Source: Planctomycetota bacterium (GTDB taxonomy: Bacteria > Planctomycetota > Phycisphaerae > SM23-33). From it: 47,957 bases of DNA. The position numbers were made by a program, and so were the translations under genes. Shown here in pieces: positions 7,710 to 16,434 of the stretch (its first letter is position 1; every line of letters starts with the position of its first letter). The notes beneath the pieces were generated by a model that did no database searches, was not told where the DNA came from, and saw only the letters and a program-made list of their open reading frames with translations. The DNA lies in NCBI GenBank assembly GCA_022705325.1, contig JAKJER010000048.1, forward strand, positions 1 through 47,957, given 5' to 3'.

Positions 7710-7738
7710 ATTATACCCCGTCGAAGTGTGCCGATCCA
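7710..7738 (-). promoter_or_regulatory. candidate promoter of the SUMF1-like gene
   Basis: On the minus strand a perfect TATAAT occupies 7715-7710. At 17 bases spacing the -35 region (7738-7733) reads TGGATC, a weak match. Transcription would start near 7703, giving a leader of about 63 bases. Confidence 0.4.
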
Positions 7739-7885
7739 CATTGTGAACGTCCCTCGTGCCCGATCTAGGGCGAGGCAGCCTCGTGAGAGAGTGGGGGGAT
7801 TCAGGGCCAGGTACCAGACTAGGCATGAACTTCGGAATTCATCCCCGACTTCCCGTCTCTGGGCCGGGCCTGGCGGAGCGAGGCC

Positions 7886-8611
7886 CTATTGGCCGGCTTT
7901 CTTGTCGGCTGAGCGCCCCATGAACTCCTCCATCAGGTCCATCTGGATCTGCTGGATCTCCATCAGCCGCCGCCACTGGTGGGTCAAAAGCTGGTCCATC
8001 TTGGCGTTCAGGTGGCGGATCTCCAGTTCGGCCTTCAGGTTCACCCGGTAGTCGTGCTCGCCGCGGAGGCGGTCTTTGGCCTCCTGGCGGTTCTGGCTCA
8101 TCATGATTACCGGGGCCTGGATCGCCGCCAGGCACGACAGCACCAGGTTCAACAGGATGTACGGGTACGGATCGAAGGGCTGCTTCAAGAGGGCCACCGA
8201 GTTGATCACGATCCACGTCAGCAGCACGGACGCAAAGATCAGGATGAAGCCCCAACTGCCGCCGAAATCGGCCACCCGGTCCGCCAGGCGCTCGCCGAAC
8301 GTCAGCTTGCGGTCGAACTCGACGTTGATGTCGGTGGTCAGGACCTCCTGTTCCTTCAGGCTGCGGAGCACCTGTTCCTCCAGGCTGCTCAATTCGCCTC
8401 GCTCGGTCTCCAGCATGTCCTCCACGTAGGCGGTGCGGAAGTGGTTCAGGTCCTCCAGGCAGATGTAGCTGCCGTGGGACCAGTCGGGATGTTCCTTGCG
8501 GATCAGTTCCGCGACGGCTGGACGGACCAGTTCAGCCGGCATAAGCTCCGAGGGACGCTTCGACTGCCCGCACACCTGGCACGCTATGGTCTGATTCCGC
8601 ATGTCGGCCAT
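7886..8611 (-). CDS. DUF1003 membrane protein
   Basis: The protein is 241 aa from the ATG at 8611 (an in-frame ATG further upstream at 8743 would add 44 residues that look like non-coding translation). The N-terminus has a small Cys cluster, CQVCGQ near residue 10 and a Cys in GSYICLEDLN near residue 50, typical of this family and perhaps metal-binding. The DUF1003 core follows: LTFGERLADRVADFGGSWGF, two transmembrane helices (about 120-141 and 148-170, the second containing PYILLNLVLSCLAAIQAP) and MMSQNRQEAKDRLRGEHDY. A charged coiled-coil-like tail ends the protein. The biochemical role of the family is unknown. It is transcribed divergently from the DUF362 gene with a 210-base gap. Confidence 0.92.
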   Translation of the reverse strand: MADMRNQTIACQVCGQSKRPSELMPAELVRPAVAELIRKEHPDWSHGSYICLEDLNHFRTAYVEDMLETERGELSSLEEQVLRSLKEQEVLTTDINVEFDRKLTFGERLADRVADFGGSWGFILIFASVLLTWIVINSVALLKQPFDPYPYILLNLVLSCLAAIQAPVIMMSQNRQEAKDRLRGEHDYRVNLKAELEIRHLNAKMDQLLTHQWRRLMEIQQIQMDLMEEFMGRSADKKAGQ

Positions 8612-8784
8612 TGTCCTGCACCTCAACCGTTCAAGGAGTCGCGCGTTTCGGGTCCGCAGCCGGGACCAACGGGGCATCCACCTCTGGTTCACGGTTTCTT
8701 CGCGGACCACCGGAACTCTATCGCGGAGCTGTCCCGGGGGCAACCACGTCCCGCCGATCGGAAGGCCTTACGGGACGGTCCAGG

Positions 8785-8813
8785 TTGATCCTTCTTCGCC
8801 CGCCGACTACACT
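8785..8813 (+). promoter_or_regulatory. promoter of the DUF362 gene, likely leaderless
   Basis: TTGATC at 8785-8790 and TACACT at 8808-8813 are separated by 17 bases, a good sigma70 match. The expected start of transcription, 7 or so bases after the -10, falls at 8820-8822, on the ATG at 8822. There is no Shine-Dalgarno between the -10 and the ATG. Confidence 0.6.
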
Positions 8814-8821
8814 GCCCGCTC

Positions 8822-9613
8822 ATGAGCGACGTCGCGAGAATACGGTTCACGGACTACCGCACCAGCGTGGCCAGGGCGCTGGACGCGATCGGTGCAGCCG
8901 ATCGGCTGCCGCGGGAGGGGCTGATCATCGTCAAGCCCAACCTCACCAACGCCGACCCGCCGCCGGTGACCACCCCTGTGGCGGCCGCCGAAGCGGTGGT
9001 GGAGTATCTCCGCGCCCACAGCGGCGCGGAGGTGGCCATCGGCGAGGGGTGCGGCAAGGGCAGGACGATCGACACCTTCCGGGCCAACGGGTACGAGGAG
9101 TTGGCCGGGCGGATGGGCCTGCGGCTGATCGACTTCAACACCGAGCCGTCGGTCGTCTCGCGGTGCGAGAAGGCGAAGGTCTTCCGCGAGATGCACATGC
9201 CGGCGATCGCGATGGAGGCGTTCATCGTCTCGCTGCCGATCCTGAAGGATCACAGCTTCACGACGACCACGATCGCGATGAAGAACATGTTCGGCCTGCC
9301 GCCCGCGCCGCACTATCGCGGCGGGTGGAACAAGTCGCGCCTGCACAGCCCGTCGACGGACCAGAGCGTCTTCGACGTGTGCCTGCACAAGAAGCCCGAC
9401 CTGTGCGTGGTGGACGCGGTGACGGCGCTGACGGGAATGCACCTGGCCGGCACGCCGAAGCGGTTGAACCTGATCCTGGCGTCGCTGGACCCGGTGGCGG
9501 TGGACGCGGTGGGTAGCCGCCTGCTGGGCCATGACCCGGCCGGCCTGGAATACCTGCGGCTCTCGGAGGGCGTGCACGGGAGCATGAGGGGCATCCGCGA
9601 GATCGAAGGCTGA
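8822..9613 (+). CDS. DUF362 domain protein
   Basis: The 263-aa protein is a stand-alone DUF362 domain, without the ferredoxin domain found in many members. Family segments visible are LIIVKPNLTNADPPPVTTP near residues 34-52, VAIGEGCGKG, the INLPILKDH-like segment SLPILKDHSFTTTTIAMKNM near 139-158, and ILASLDPVAVDAVGSRLLGHDP near 219-240. The family has no well-defined reaction. The ATG at 8822 is directly preceded by a promoter rather than a ribosome binding site. It lies 92 bases upstream of the fucosidase gene on the same strand and might be co-transcribed with it. Confidence 0.9.
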   Translation: MSDVARIRFTDYRTSVARALDAIGAADRLPREGLIIVKPNLTNADPPPVTTPVAAAEAVVEYLRAHSGAEVAIGEGCGKGRTIDTFRANGYEELAGRMGLRLIDFNTEPSVVSRCEKAKVFREMHMPAIAMEAFIVSLPILKDHSFTTTTIAMKNMFGLPPAPHYRGGWNKSRLHSPSTDQSVFDVCLHKKPDLCVVDAVTALTGMHLAGTPKRLNLILASLDPVAVDAVGSRLLGHDPAGLEYLRLSEGVHGSMRGIREIEG

Positions 9614-9705
9614 GAGGCGAATCACATTCCGCTTTGCCTCGCGGAGGCGGCGGGGAGATAATGAAGCGCGTGCCGCCCGCCAATCGCGGCATCGAGGTGA
9701 TAACC

Positions 9706-11403
9706 ATGTCCCATCTATCGCTCGGTTGTTCGTTCGTAGCGTGGGTCCTGGCGGCGCTGGCGCTCGGCGCGGGGCCGGTCCGCGCGGAGGATCCGCCGGC
9801 CGCCGAGACGCCCCAGCAGCGCGATGCCCGGATGCAGTGGTGGCGCGAGGCGCGGTTCGGGATGTTCATCCACTGGGGCCCGATCAGCCTCAAGGGCACG
9901 GAGATCGGATGGTCGCGCAACCCGGGACCCAACGGACGGCGCGGGGGCAAGTTCCCCGCGGCTGTCTACGACGCCCTCTACAAGGACTTCAACCCCACCC
10001 TTTTCAACGCGAAGGAGTGGGTCGCCATCGCCAAGGCCGCCGGGATGAAGTACCTGGTCTTCACCACCAAGCACCACGACGGGTTCTGCGAGTTCGACAG
10101 CAAGCTCACCGACTACAAGATCACCAGTCCCCAAAGCCCGTTCAAGCGTGACGTGGTCAAGGAACTGGCCGACGCCTGCCACGAGGCGGGCATCCGCCTG
10201 GGGTTCTACTACTCCCAGCCCGACTCGCACCACCCGGACTATCGCACCGCCGACCACGCTCGCTACATCGAGTATCTGCACGGGCAGGTCCGCGAGTTGC
10301 TGAGCAACTACGGGCGGGTGGACATCATCTGGTTCGACGGGCTGGGCGGCTCGGCCAAGGACTGGAACGCCCCGGAACTGTTCGCGCTGATCCGCAAGCT
10401 CCAGCCGGGCATCCTGATCAACAATCGCTGCGGCCTGCCGGCCGACTTCGACACGCCCGAGCAGACGATCGGCCGCTACCAGGTCCACCGCCCGTGGGAG
10501 TCGTGCATCACGATCTGCCGCCAGTGGGCCTGGAAGCCCGCCGACACGATGAAATCGCTCCAGCAGTGCCTGCACACGCTCATCCTGTGCGCGGGGGGCG
10601 ACGGCAACCTGCTGTTCAACGTCGGCCCGATGCCCACCGGCGAGATCGAGCCGCGACAGGTCGAGCGACTCAAGGAGATGGGCCAGTGGCTGGCCAGGTA
10701 CGGGCAGACCATCTACGCCACCCGCGGCGGGCCCATCCGCCCGGGGCCCTGGGGCTGCACCACGTACAAGGACGACACCATCTACGTGCACGTGCTGAAA
10801 TGGCCGGGCGACTCGCTCGTCCTGCCGGCGATCAACCGCAAGGTGCTGTCTGCGACCGCCCTGACCGGGGGCAGGGCGGAGGTGAAGCAGGGCGAGGAGG
10901 GCGTGGAGATACGCGTGGCGCCGGCGGACCGCCAGGACATCGACACGATCGTGGCGTTGAAGCTGGACGGTCCCGCCGCGGACGTCAAGCCCGCGGCGTT
11001 GGCCGGCTGCCTGAGCAGCGGGAAAAAGGCCTCCGCCTCGAACGTCTTTCAGAAGATGCATCAGTACTCAGCCGCCAAGGCCCTGGACGACGACGAAGAC
11101 ACTCGCTGGGCCACCGACGCGGGCACGACCTCGGCCTGGCTGGAGGTGGATCTGGGCCAGCCGACGGCGGTGGGGCGGGTGCGGATCGTCCAGGACCCGC
11201 GGTATGCCGCGCGGGTCCGCAAGTTCGAGCTGCAATACAAGGATGGCGAGGACTGGAAGACCATCCTGAGCGGCACGACGACGCCGGCCCAGTACGTCAA
11301 GAGTTTCGAGGCTGTGACGGTGGGGCACGTGCGGCTGAACATTCTCGACGCGAGCGACGGGCCGACCATCAACGAATTCCAGCTATTCGCACCGGGAAAG
11401 TGA
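9706..11403 (+). CDS. secreted GH29 alpha-L-fucosidase with C-terminal F5/8C (discoidin) domain
   Basis: The enzyme is expected to hydrolyse terminal alpha-L-fucose from glycans outside the cytoplasm. From the ATG at 9706 (GAGGTG 8 bases upstream) it is 565 aa with a signal peptide ending near GPVRAEDP; an upstream ATG at 9661 with GGGGAG just before it would add 15 residues. The GH29 catalytic barrel spans about residues 40-360: FGMFIHWG, YLVFTTKHHDGF, LGFYYSQPD and VDIIWFDG, in which Asp211 is the predicted nucleophile, and NVGPMPTGEI near the end. A small beta domain follows, then a discoidin-like carbohydrate-binding domain (about 435-564: AKALDDDEDTRWATDAG, WLEVDLGQPTAVGRVRI, VRLNILDASDGPTINEFQLF). 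The architecture is standard for bacterial fucosidases. No polysaccharide-utilisation neighbours (SusC/D) are present. Confidence 0.95.
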   Translation: MSHLSLGCSFVAWVLAALALGAGPVRAEDPPAAETPQQRDARMQWWREARFGMFIHWGPISLKGTEIGWSRNPGPNGRRGGKFPAAVYDALYKDFNPTLFNAKEWVAIAKAAGMKYLVFTTKHHDGFCEFDSKLTDYKITSPQSPFKRDVVKELADACHEAGIRLGFYYSQPDSHHPDYRTADHARYIEYLHGQVRELLSNYGRVDIIWFDGLGGSAKDWNAPELFALIRKLQPGILINNRCGLPADFDTPEQTIGRYQVHRPWESCITICRQWAWKPADTMKSLQQCLHTLILCAGGDGNLLFNVGPMPTGEIEPRQVERLKEMGQWLARYGQTIYATRGGPIRPGPWGCTTYKDDTIYVHVLKWPGDSLVLPAINRKVLSATALTGGRAEVKQGEEGVEIRVAPADRQDIDTIVALKLDGPAADVKPAALAGCLSSGKKASASNVFQKMHQYSAAKALDDDEDTRWATDAGTTSAWLEVDLGQPTAVGRVRIVQDPRYAARVRKFELQYKDGEDWKTILSGTTTPAQYVKSFEAVTVGHVRLNILDASDGPTINEFQLFAPGK

Positions 11404-11538
11404 CAGGGGGACGGGTGGGGCGAACCGGGCCTCCGCCTTACAGCCTGCCGAGAGCGGGAAGCGGAAGCGGCGTCCACTTTCCCGCATGTGGCGGAGGCAA
11501 ACGGTCGATGAAGAGGGATGGAGTTTTCAGGACGGGCT

Positions 11539-12486
11539 ATGTCTCAGAAGCGCCGAATCCAGATCACGATTGTGGTGGGCCTGCTGTTGATTGCCGGCTC
11601 GCTGGCGGTGGTGCATCGGCTGCGGGCCAAGCCGGCCGGGTCCACCTCCGCGCCGGCGGTGCGGATCAAGGGCTGGCAGGCGGCCGTGTTGGGCGCTGTG
11701 GAGGGGCTGACCGAGTACTTGCCGGTTTCCTCCACGGGTCATCTGATCCTGACCGGGCGGTGGATCGGGCTGGAGAACGGCGGGGGGCTCAAGAACGAGG
11801 CCCTGGACTCCTTCAACGTGGTCATTCAGATCGGGGCGGCGCTGGCGGTGGCGGTGCTGTACTGGCGGCGGCTGCAGCAGGTGGGCGTGGGGTTGTTTCG
11901 CGGCGATCCGGACGGGCGGCGGCTGCTGGGGCTGCTGATCGTGGCTTTCATGCCGGCCGCGGTGGTGGGGCTGGCGCTGCACAAGAGGATCACGGAGTAT
12001 CTGTTCTTCCCGCTGCCGGTGGCGGGGGCGCTGGTGGTGGGGGGGGTGGTGATGGTGGGCGTCGAACTGTACCGGCGCCGGCATGCGCCGCGGACGACCT
12101 CGCTGGACGCGATGACCTACCGACAGGCCCTGATCATCGGGCTGGCCCAGTGCCTGGCGCTCTGGCCGGGCACCAGCCGGTCGATGACGACGATCGTGGC
12201 GGCGCTGCTGGTGGGGCTGTCGCCGCTGACCGCGGCGGAGTTCAGCTTCCTGCTGGCCCTGCCGGTGCTGACGGCGGCGGCGGGCCTGGAGGTGGTGAAG
12301 GACTTCGACAAGCTCCTGCTCTACGCCGGGCCCGGGGCGATCCTCGTGGGGCTGGGGGTATCGGCCCTGGTGGCGGTGCTGGCGGTGGAGGCCTTCGTGC
12401 GGTGGGTGTCCAAACACGGCATGACGCCTTTCGGCGTCTACCGGATCGTGGTCGGGCTGGTCGTGTACTGGGTGCTCATGCGGTAA
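11539..12486 (+). CDS. uppP: undecaprenyl-diphosphatase UppP (BacA family)
   Basis: The integral membrane enzyme removes a phosphate from undecaprenyl diphosphate, recycling the lipid carrier for peptidoglycan and other wall polymers. From 11539 (AGGA 6 bases before the ATG) it is 315 aa; an in-frame ATG at 11518 would add 7 residues. Both family motifs are present: Glu55 and Glu59 in VEGLTEYLPVSSTGHLIL and the PGTSRS segment at about residues 210-215 with the catalytic Arg214. Eight or so transmembrane segments are visible. The N-terminus carries an extra hydrophobic helix (IQITIVVGLLLIAGSLAVV) and a linker, about 45 residues more than the usual 270-aa family length. The stop codon lies within the first degenerate unit of a heptamer repeat. 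Confidence 0.93.
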   Translation: MSQKRRIQITIVVGLLLIAGSLAVVHRLRAKPAGSTSAPAVRIKGWQAAVLGAVEGLTEYLPVSSTGHLILTGRWIGLENGGGLKNEALDSFNVVIQIGAALAVAVLYWRRLQQVGVGLFRGDPDGRRLLGLLIVAFMPAAVVGLALHKRITEYLFFPLPVAGALVVGGVVMVGVELYRRRHAPRTTSLDAMTYRQALIIGLAQCLALWPGTSRSMTTIVAALLVGLSPLTAAEFSFLLALPVLTAAAGLEVVKDFDKLLLYAGPGAILVGLGVSALVAVLAVEAFVRWVSKHGMTPFGVYRIVVGLVVYWVLMR

Positions 12487-12538
12487 CTGGTAGCCAGTAG
12501 CCAGTAGCCAGTAGCCAGTAAGCCGGTAGCCGGCAGCC
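12483..12538 (+). repeat. GTAGCCA tandem heptamer repeat at the end of uppP
   Basis: Four perfect copies of GTAGCCA run from 12490 to 12517. They are preceded by a degenerate unit GTAACTG that contains the uppP stop codon and followed by diverged units (GTAAGCCG, GTAGCCG, GCAGCCC). The same heptamer occurs at 16424-16458, again on a stop codon. Confidence 0.8.
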
Positions 12539-12608
12539 CGTACTCCGGTCGCGGCGCGGGGCGGGAGTCTCCTCTTCAACGGTCCCTGGTCCACCACCCA
12601 ATTGCCGA

Positions 12609-12638
12609 TTGCGGTCCGCCCCGGCGCAGGCGTATGAT
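12609..12638 (+). promoter_or_regulatory. candidate hemL promoter
   Basis: TTGCGG (12609-12614) and TATGAT (12633-12638) are 18 bases apart. Transcription would start near 12645, leaving a leader of about 23 bases before the GTG at 12668. Confidence 0.45.
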
Positions 12639-12667
12639 GTTGCTTTGCATGAAGGGATCGAAGAGCC

Positions 12668-13975
12668 GTGACCCGAAAGACCTCCAATTCGCAGGCCGCC
12701 TTCGAGCGGGCCCGCAACGTGCTGGTGGGCGGGGTGAACTCGCCCGTACGGGCGTTCGCCGCCGTCGGGGGCGTCCCTCCGTTCATCGCCAAGGCCCGGG
12801 GGGCGCGGCTCAGCGACGTCGACGGCAATGAGTACGTCGACTACGTCGCGGCCTACGGTCCGGCCATCCTGGGCCACGCCCACGAGGAAGTCGTGGTGGC
12901 GATGGCCAAGGCGGTGCGCCTGGGCACCAGCTACGGTGCGCCCACGCAGTTGGAGACGCAATTGGCCGAGGCGGTGGCGGCGGCTGTGCCGTCCATCGAG
13001 CAGGTGCGGTTCGTCTCCAGCGGGACCGAGGCGGTGATGTCGGCGGTCCGCCTGGCCCGCGGCGCGACCGGGCGCAGCAAGATCATCAAGTGCGTGGGCT
13101 GCTACCACGGGCACGCGGACAGCCTGCTGGTGCAGGCCGGCAGCGGCGCGCTGACCCTGGGCGTGCCCAGCAGCCCCGGCGTGCCGGCCGGGGCGACGGC
13201 GGACACGCTGCTGGCGCCCTACAACGACCTGCCCGCCGTCCGGGCGGCGATGGAGGAGCACGAGGCTCAGGTGGCGGCGATGCTGGTCGAGCCGGTGGCG
13301 GGGAACATGGGCGTGGTCCCGCCGGCCGACGGCTACCTCCAGGGCCTGAGGGACCTGTGCACCCGTCACGGGGCCATGCTGATCTTCGACGAGGTGATGA
13401 CGGGCTTCCGCCTGTCGCTGGCCGGGGCGCAGGGGCTGTTCGGCATCCGCCCGGACATCACCACCCTGGGCAAGATCATCGGCGGGGGGATGCCCGTGGG
13501 GGCGGTCGGGGCCTCGCGAGAGATCATGAAGAACTTCAGCCCGGAAGGCCCGGTCTATCAGGCGGGCACGCTCTCGGGCAACCCGGTGGCCATGACCGCC
13601 GGGCTGGCGACGCTGCGCCTGCTGCGGGAGGACGGATTCTACGAGAACCTGGAGAAGACGTCAGCCGCGATCGACGCGGGACTGCGCCAGGCGGCTGCGG
13701 CGGCCGGGCTCCAGAACCGGGTGACCTTCCACCGCGTAGGGAGCATGCTTTGCTGCTTTTTTGCCCCGCCGCCGGTGGTGGATTACAAAACGGCCACCGC
13801 CAGCAATAAAGCCGCCTTCGCCGCGTATTTCCATGCGATGCTGGACCGCGGGGTGTACCTGGCCCCGAGCCAGTTCGAGGCGATGTTTGTCTCTGCCGCT
13901 CACGGTAGCGCCGAGGTGGATCAGACGATCCAGGCAGCCCACGAGGCCTTCGCCGCCGCCGCCAAGCTCCTCTAA
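12668..13975 (+). CDS. hemL: glutamate-1-semialdehyde 2,1-aminomutase
   Basis: HemL converts glutamate 1-semialdehyde to 5-aminolevulinate in the C5 pathway of tetrapyrrole (haem, cobalamin) synthesis, using pyridoxamine/pyridoxal phosphate in the cytoplasm. The 435-aa protein is full length. Family hallmarks are LVGGVNSPVRAF near the N-terminus, YVDYVAAYGPAILGHAH, VRFVSSGTEAVMSAVRLARG, CYHGHADSLLV, MLIFDEVMTGFR and TTLGKIIGGGMPVGA with the PLP-binding Lys269. The start is a GTG with GAAGAG a few bases upstream; no ATG fits. The other hem genes are not in this window. A 254-aa membrane protein gene follows 59 bases downstream and may be co-transcribed. Confidence 0.97.
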   Translation: MTRKTSNSQAAFERARNVLVGGVNSPVRAFAAVGGVPPFIAKARGARLSDVDGNEYVDYVAAYGPAILGHAHEEVVVAMAKAVRLGTSYGAPTQLETQLAEAVAAAVPSIEQVRFVSSGTEAVMSAVRLARGATGRSKIIKCVGCYHGHADSLLVQAGSGALTLGVPSSPGVPAGATADTLLAPYNDLPAVRAAMEEHEAQVAAMLVEPVAGNMGVVPPADGYLQGLRDLCTRHGAMLIFDEVMTGFRLSLAGAQGLFGIRPDITTLGKIIGGGMPVGAVGASREIMKNFSPEGPVYQAGTLSGNPVAMTAGLATLRLLREDGFYENLEKTSAAIDAGLRQAAAAAGLQNRVTFHRVGSMLCCFFAPPPVVDYKTATASNKAAFAAYFHAMLDRGVYLAPSQFEAMFVSAAHGSAEVDQTIQAAHEAFAAAAKLL

Positions 13976-14034
13976 CTGGATCACCGCACGTTCCGTCATT
14001 TATTGCCGGGCGCCGCCCGAAGAAAGGAAAGGCC

Positions 14035-14799
14035 ATGCAACAGCTGCGACAAGAAACCGCCGTGCCGGAATACGCCGATGCGTTCCGCTCGATCCGGATG
14101 GCCAAGTTCTGGCTGTCCCTGCTGACCGTCCTGACGTTGGTGGTCTTTCTGGGTTCGTTTATCGTCGTGGAGTTCACCACGCTGCTGAATGAGACGTCCG
14201 GCAAGGCCGCCGTCAAGCCCGCCAACGTGCCCGAGACGCCCAGAGACGAGGCCACGCCGGCCAAGGCGGACGAGAAGAAGGCCCCAACCCCCACGCCCGC
14301 GACCGGCCCGGCGAAGCCCGCCGCCGGCGACCCCATCCAGACCGCCAAGTTCGTCCTCAACATCGCCATGCCCATCCTGAAGTACGTGGGCTTCGTGGCC
14401 GCCATCCTGCTGTCGCTGACGCTGCTGATCGGCTTCCAGGTCGCCCTGTTCGGGCAGCTCGGCGGGGTCCGGCCCCTGGTCAGCGCATTCTTCTGGTCGC
14501 TGCTGCTGCTGGTCTTCCTGACCCCGTGGGACCAGATATTCCAGCCCACCGCCCGTTGCGTGGGCTTGTTCGTGCCCGCGGCCGGCAACGTATCGGTCCT
14601 CGACGGCATCCGACAGTTCAAGACCGACCTGGTCGGCACGACCGACAATCTGTCGGCCACCATCCGCTTCTACTTCAAGTTCCTGGGCTGGCCCGGCCTG
14701 GCCCTGCTGAGCTGGCTGATCGTCATGGTCAAGTTCGGCCGCGGCTATGCCCGCCTGGACTTCCCCACCGCCATCTCCAAGACCGGCTACGGAGACTAG
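14035..14799 (+). CDS. hypothetical membrane protein with Pro/Ala/Lys-rich insert
   Basis: This 254-aa protein is unrecognised. It has a strong ribosome binding site (GAAAGGAAAGG) before the ATG. One transmembrane helix lies at about residues 26-48, followed by a low-complexity Pro/Ala/Lys/Thr segment (about 55-100) that is probably disordered, then two adjacent hydrophobic segments (about 112-160), a soluble stretch and a last helix near 222-240. A strong terminator follows at 14856. The position after hemL suggests co-transcription but gives no clear functional link. Confidence 0.8.
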   Translation: MQQLRQETAVPEYADAFRSIRMAKFWLSLLTVLTLVVFLGSFIVVEFTTLLNETSGKAAVKPANVPETPRDEATPAKADEKKAPTPTPATGPAKPAAGDPIQTAKFVLNIAMPILKYVGFVAAILLSLTLLIGFQVALFGQLGGVRPLVSAFFWSLLLLVFLTPWDQIFQPTARCVGLFVPAAGNVSVLDGIRQFKTDLVGTTDNLSATIRFYFKFLGWPGLALLSWLIVMVKFGRGYARLDFPTAISKTGYGD

Positions 14800-14855
14800 C
14801 GGATTGCGGAATTCGGACCTGCCTGTCGGCAGGTTGCGGAACGCGGAATCAACGC

Positions 14856-14892
14856 TCGGCGGAGACTCAGGTCTCCGCCGAGTTCTTTTTTG
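14856..14892 (+). terminator. rho-independent terminator
   Basis: A perfect 12-bp stem, CTCGGCGGAGAC (14856-14867) with GTCTCCGCCGAG (14872-14883), has a 4-base loop and is followed by TTCTTTTTT. It ends the hemL-downstream transcription unit. Just upstream, CCTGCC-tgtc-GGCAGG (about 14819-14834) is a second, dispersed type of small palindrome. Confidence 0.9.
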
Positions 14893-14915
14893 GGTCCCGT
14901 GGGTCAGGCATCCCG

Positions 14916-14936
14916 GACAGGCGAAACGCCTGTCCT
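14916..14936. repeat. GGACAGGCG-aaa-CGCCTGTCC inverted repeat
   Basis: A 9-bp perfect stem with a 3-base loop lies 15 bases upstream of a TATAAT (14951-14956). It covers the -35 region of the promoter for the gene at 14986, so it could be an operator, but similar CCTGCC-type palindromes elsewhere in the window suggest a dispersed repeat. Confidence 0.5.
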
Positions 14937-14950
14937 GCCTTCGTTCGTGA

Positions 14951-14956
14951 TATAAT
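14951..14956 (+). promoter_or_regulatory. -10 element of the DUF4038 hydrolase gene
   Basis: Perfect TATAAT, 30 bases before the ATG at 14986, with AAGGAG at 14973-14978 as ribosome binding site. The -35 region lies within the inverted repeat at 14916-14936 and is not a good match. Confidence 0.5.
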
Positions 14957-14985
14957 CCCGCCAGCCGAACCGAAGGAGACCAACC

Positions 14986-16434
14986 ATGCCGCGCCTTACG
15001 GTCCTGTGCGTGATCCTGCTCCAATGCTGTGCGTCGCTCGCCCCCGCCGCCGAGCCCGCGCCCTGGCAGGGGGGCTCGGTGGGCCTTGGCCATGGCCCGC
15101 TGCGGGTCTCCGACTCCAAGCGCTTCCTCGTCCATGCCGACGGCACGCCGTTCTTCTACCTGGGCGACACGGCCTGGGAGCTGTTCAACCGCCTGGACCG
15201 CGAGGAAGCCCAGAAGTACCTCGAGAACCGCCGCCAGAAAGGGTTCACCGTCATCCAGGCGGTGGCCCTGGCTGAACTGGACGGGCTGAACGTGCCCAAC
15301 GCCTATGGGCATCGACCCCTGATCGACAGCGATCCGACCCGTCCAGCCGTGGTCGACGGCCCGCGCAACGACTACTGGGACCACGTGGACTTCATTGTGG
15401 ACTTGGCTGAGTCCAAGGGCATGTTCATCGGCATGCTGCCCACCTGGGGTGACAAGTGGAACAAGAAGTGGGGCAAGGGGCCGGAGATTTTCACCCCCGC
15501 CAACGCCAAGACCTACGGCCAATGGCTGGGCCGGCGCTACAAGGACAAACCGATCATCTGGATCCTCGGGGGCGACCGCCCCATCGAGAACGACAAGCAC
15601 CGGCAGATCATCCGCGCCATGGCCCAGGGCCTGCGCGAGGGCGACGGCGGACGGCATCTCATCACCTTCCACCCGATGGGCGGCAACAGCTCGTCGCGCT
15701 GGCTGCACGACGAGCAGTGGCTCGACTTCAACATGCTCCAGTCCGGGCATCGGGCCAGGGACCTGGCCAACTACGACATGGTGGCTGCGGACTACGCCCT
15801 CCAGCCGACCAAGCCCTGCATGGACGCCGAGCCGCGCTACGATGACCATCCCGTCCGCGGCGCCAAGCAGAAGGACCAGTGGTTCGACGACTACGACTGC
15901 CGCCAGGCCGCCTACTGGAACCTGCTGGCCGGCGGGCACGGGCACACCTACGGCTGCCACCCGATCTGGATGATGCGCCACAAGCGCCTGCCCAAGATGC
16001 CCTGGCCCCAGCCGGTCCGCCACTACTGGGATGAAGTGCTCGACCTGGACGGCGCCTGGCAGATGCTGGTGGCCCGGCGGCTGATGCAGAACCGCCCCAT
16101 GCTCGAGCGCGTGCCCGACCAGTCGCTGATCGCGAGCGGGGCCGGCAAAGGCGCGGATCACGTGCAAGCCGCCCGGGGCAAGGGCTACGCCTTCGTCTAC
16201 GTGCCCACCGGCAGGGCGGTCAAGGTAAACCTGGGCAAGATCAGCGGCGCGAGGGTCAAGGCCTGGTGGTACGACACGCGGAGCGGCGTGGCGAAGGCGA
16301 TCGGCGAGTTCGCCAACACGGGCGTCCGCGAGTTCACCCCGCCGGGCCAGCCCGCACGCGGCAACGACTGGGTCCTCGTGCTGGACGACGCCGGGGCTGG
16401 TTTCCCCGCCCCGGGTGCAACCGGTAACCAGTAG
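14986..16434 (+). CDS. secreted apiosidase-like glycoside hydrolase (DUF4038, GH140-like)
   Basis: The 482-aa protein has a signal peptide ending near LAPAAEP and the DUF4038 (apiosidase-like TIM barrel) fold. Segments seen are RFLVHADGTPFFYLGDTAWELFNRL (about 44-68), EEAQKYLENRRQKGFTVIQ, DFIVDLAESKGMFIGMLPTWG, PIIWILGGDRPIEND and QAAYWNLLAGGHGHTYGCHPIW. A C-terminal beta domain of about 90 residues (putative collagen-binding type) begins near GKGYAFVYVPTGRAVKV. Characterised GH140 members release apiose from rhamnogalacturonan II; most DUF4038 proteins are uncharacterised, so the substrate is open. The gene has its own promoter and an AAGGAG 7 bases before the ATG. Its last codons and stop lie in a GTAGCCA heptamer array. 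Confidence 0.9.
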   Translation: MPRLTVLCVILLQCCASLAPAAEPAPWQGGSVGLGHGPLRVSDSKRFLVHADGTPFFYLGDTAWELFNRLDREEAQKYLENRRQKGFTVIQAVALAELDGLNVPNAYGHRPLIDSDPTRPAVVDGPRNDYWDHVDFIVDLAESKGMFIGMLPTWGDKWNKKWGKGPEIFTPANAKTYGQWLGRRYKDKPIIWILGGDRPIENDKHRQIIRAMAQGLREGDGGRHLITFHPMGGNSSSRWLHDEQWLDFNMLQSGHRARDLANYDMVAADYALQPTKPCMDAEPRYDDHPVRGAKQKDQWFDDYDCRQAAYWNLLAGGHGHTYGCHPIWMMRHKRLPKMPWPQPVRHYWDEVLDLDGAWQMLVARRLMQNRPMLERVPDQSLIASGAGKGADHVQAARGKGYAFVYVPTGRAVKVNLGKISGARVKAWWYDTRSGVAKAIGEFANTGVREFTPPGQPARGNDWVLVLDDAGAGFPAPGATGNQ

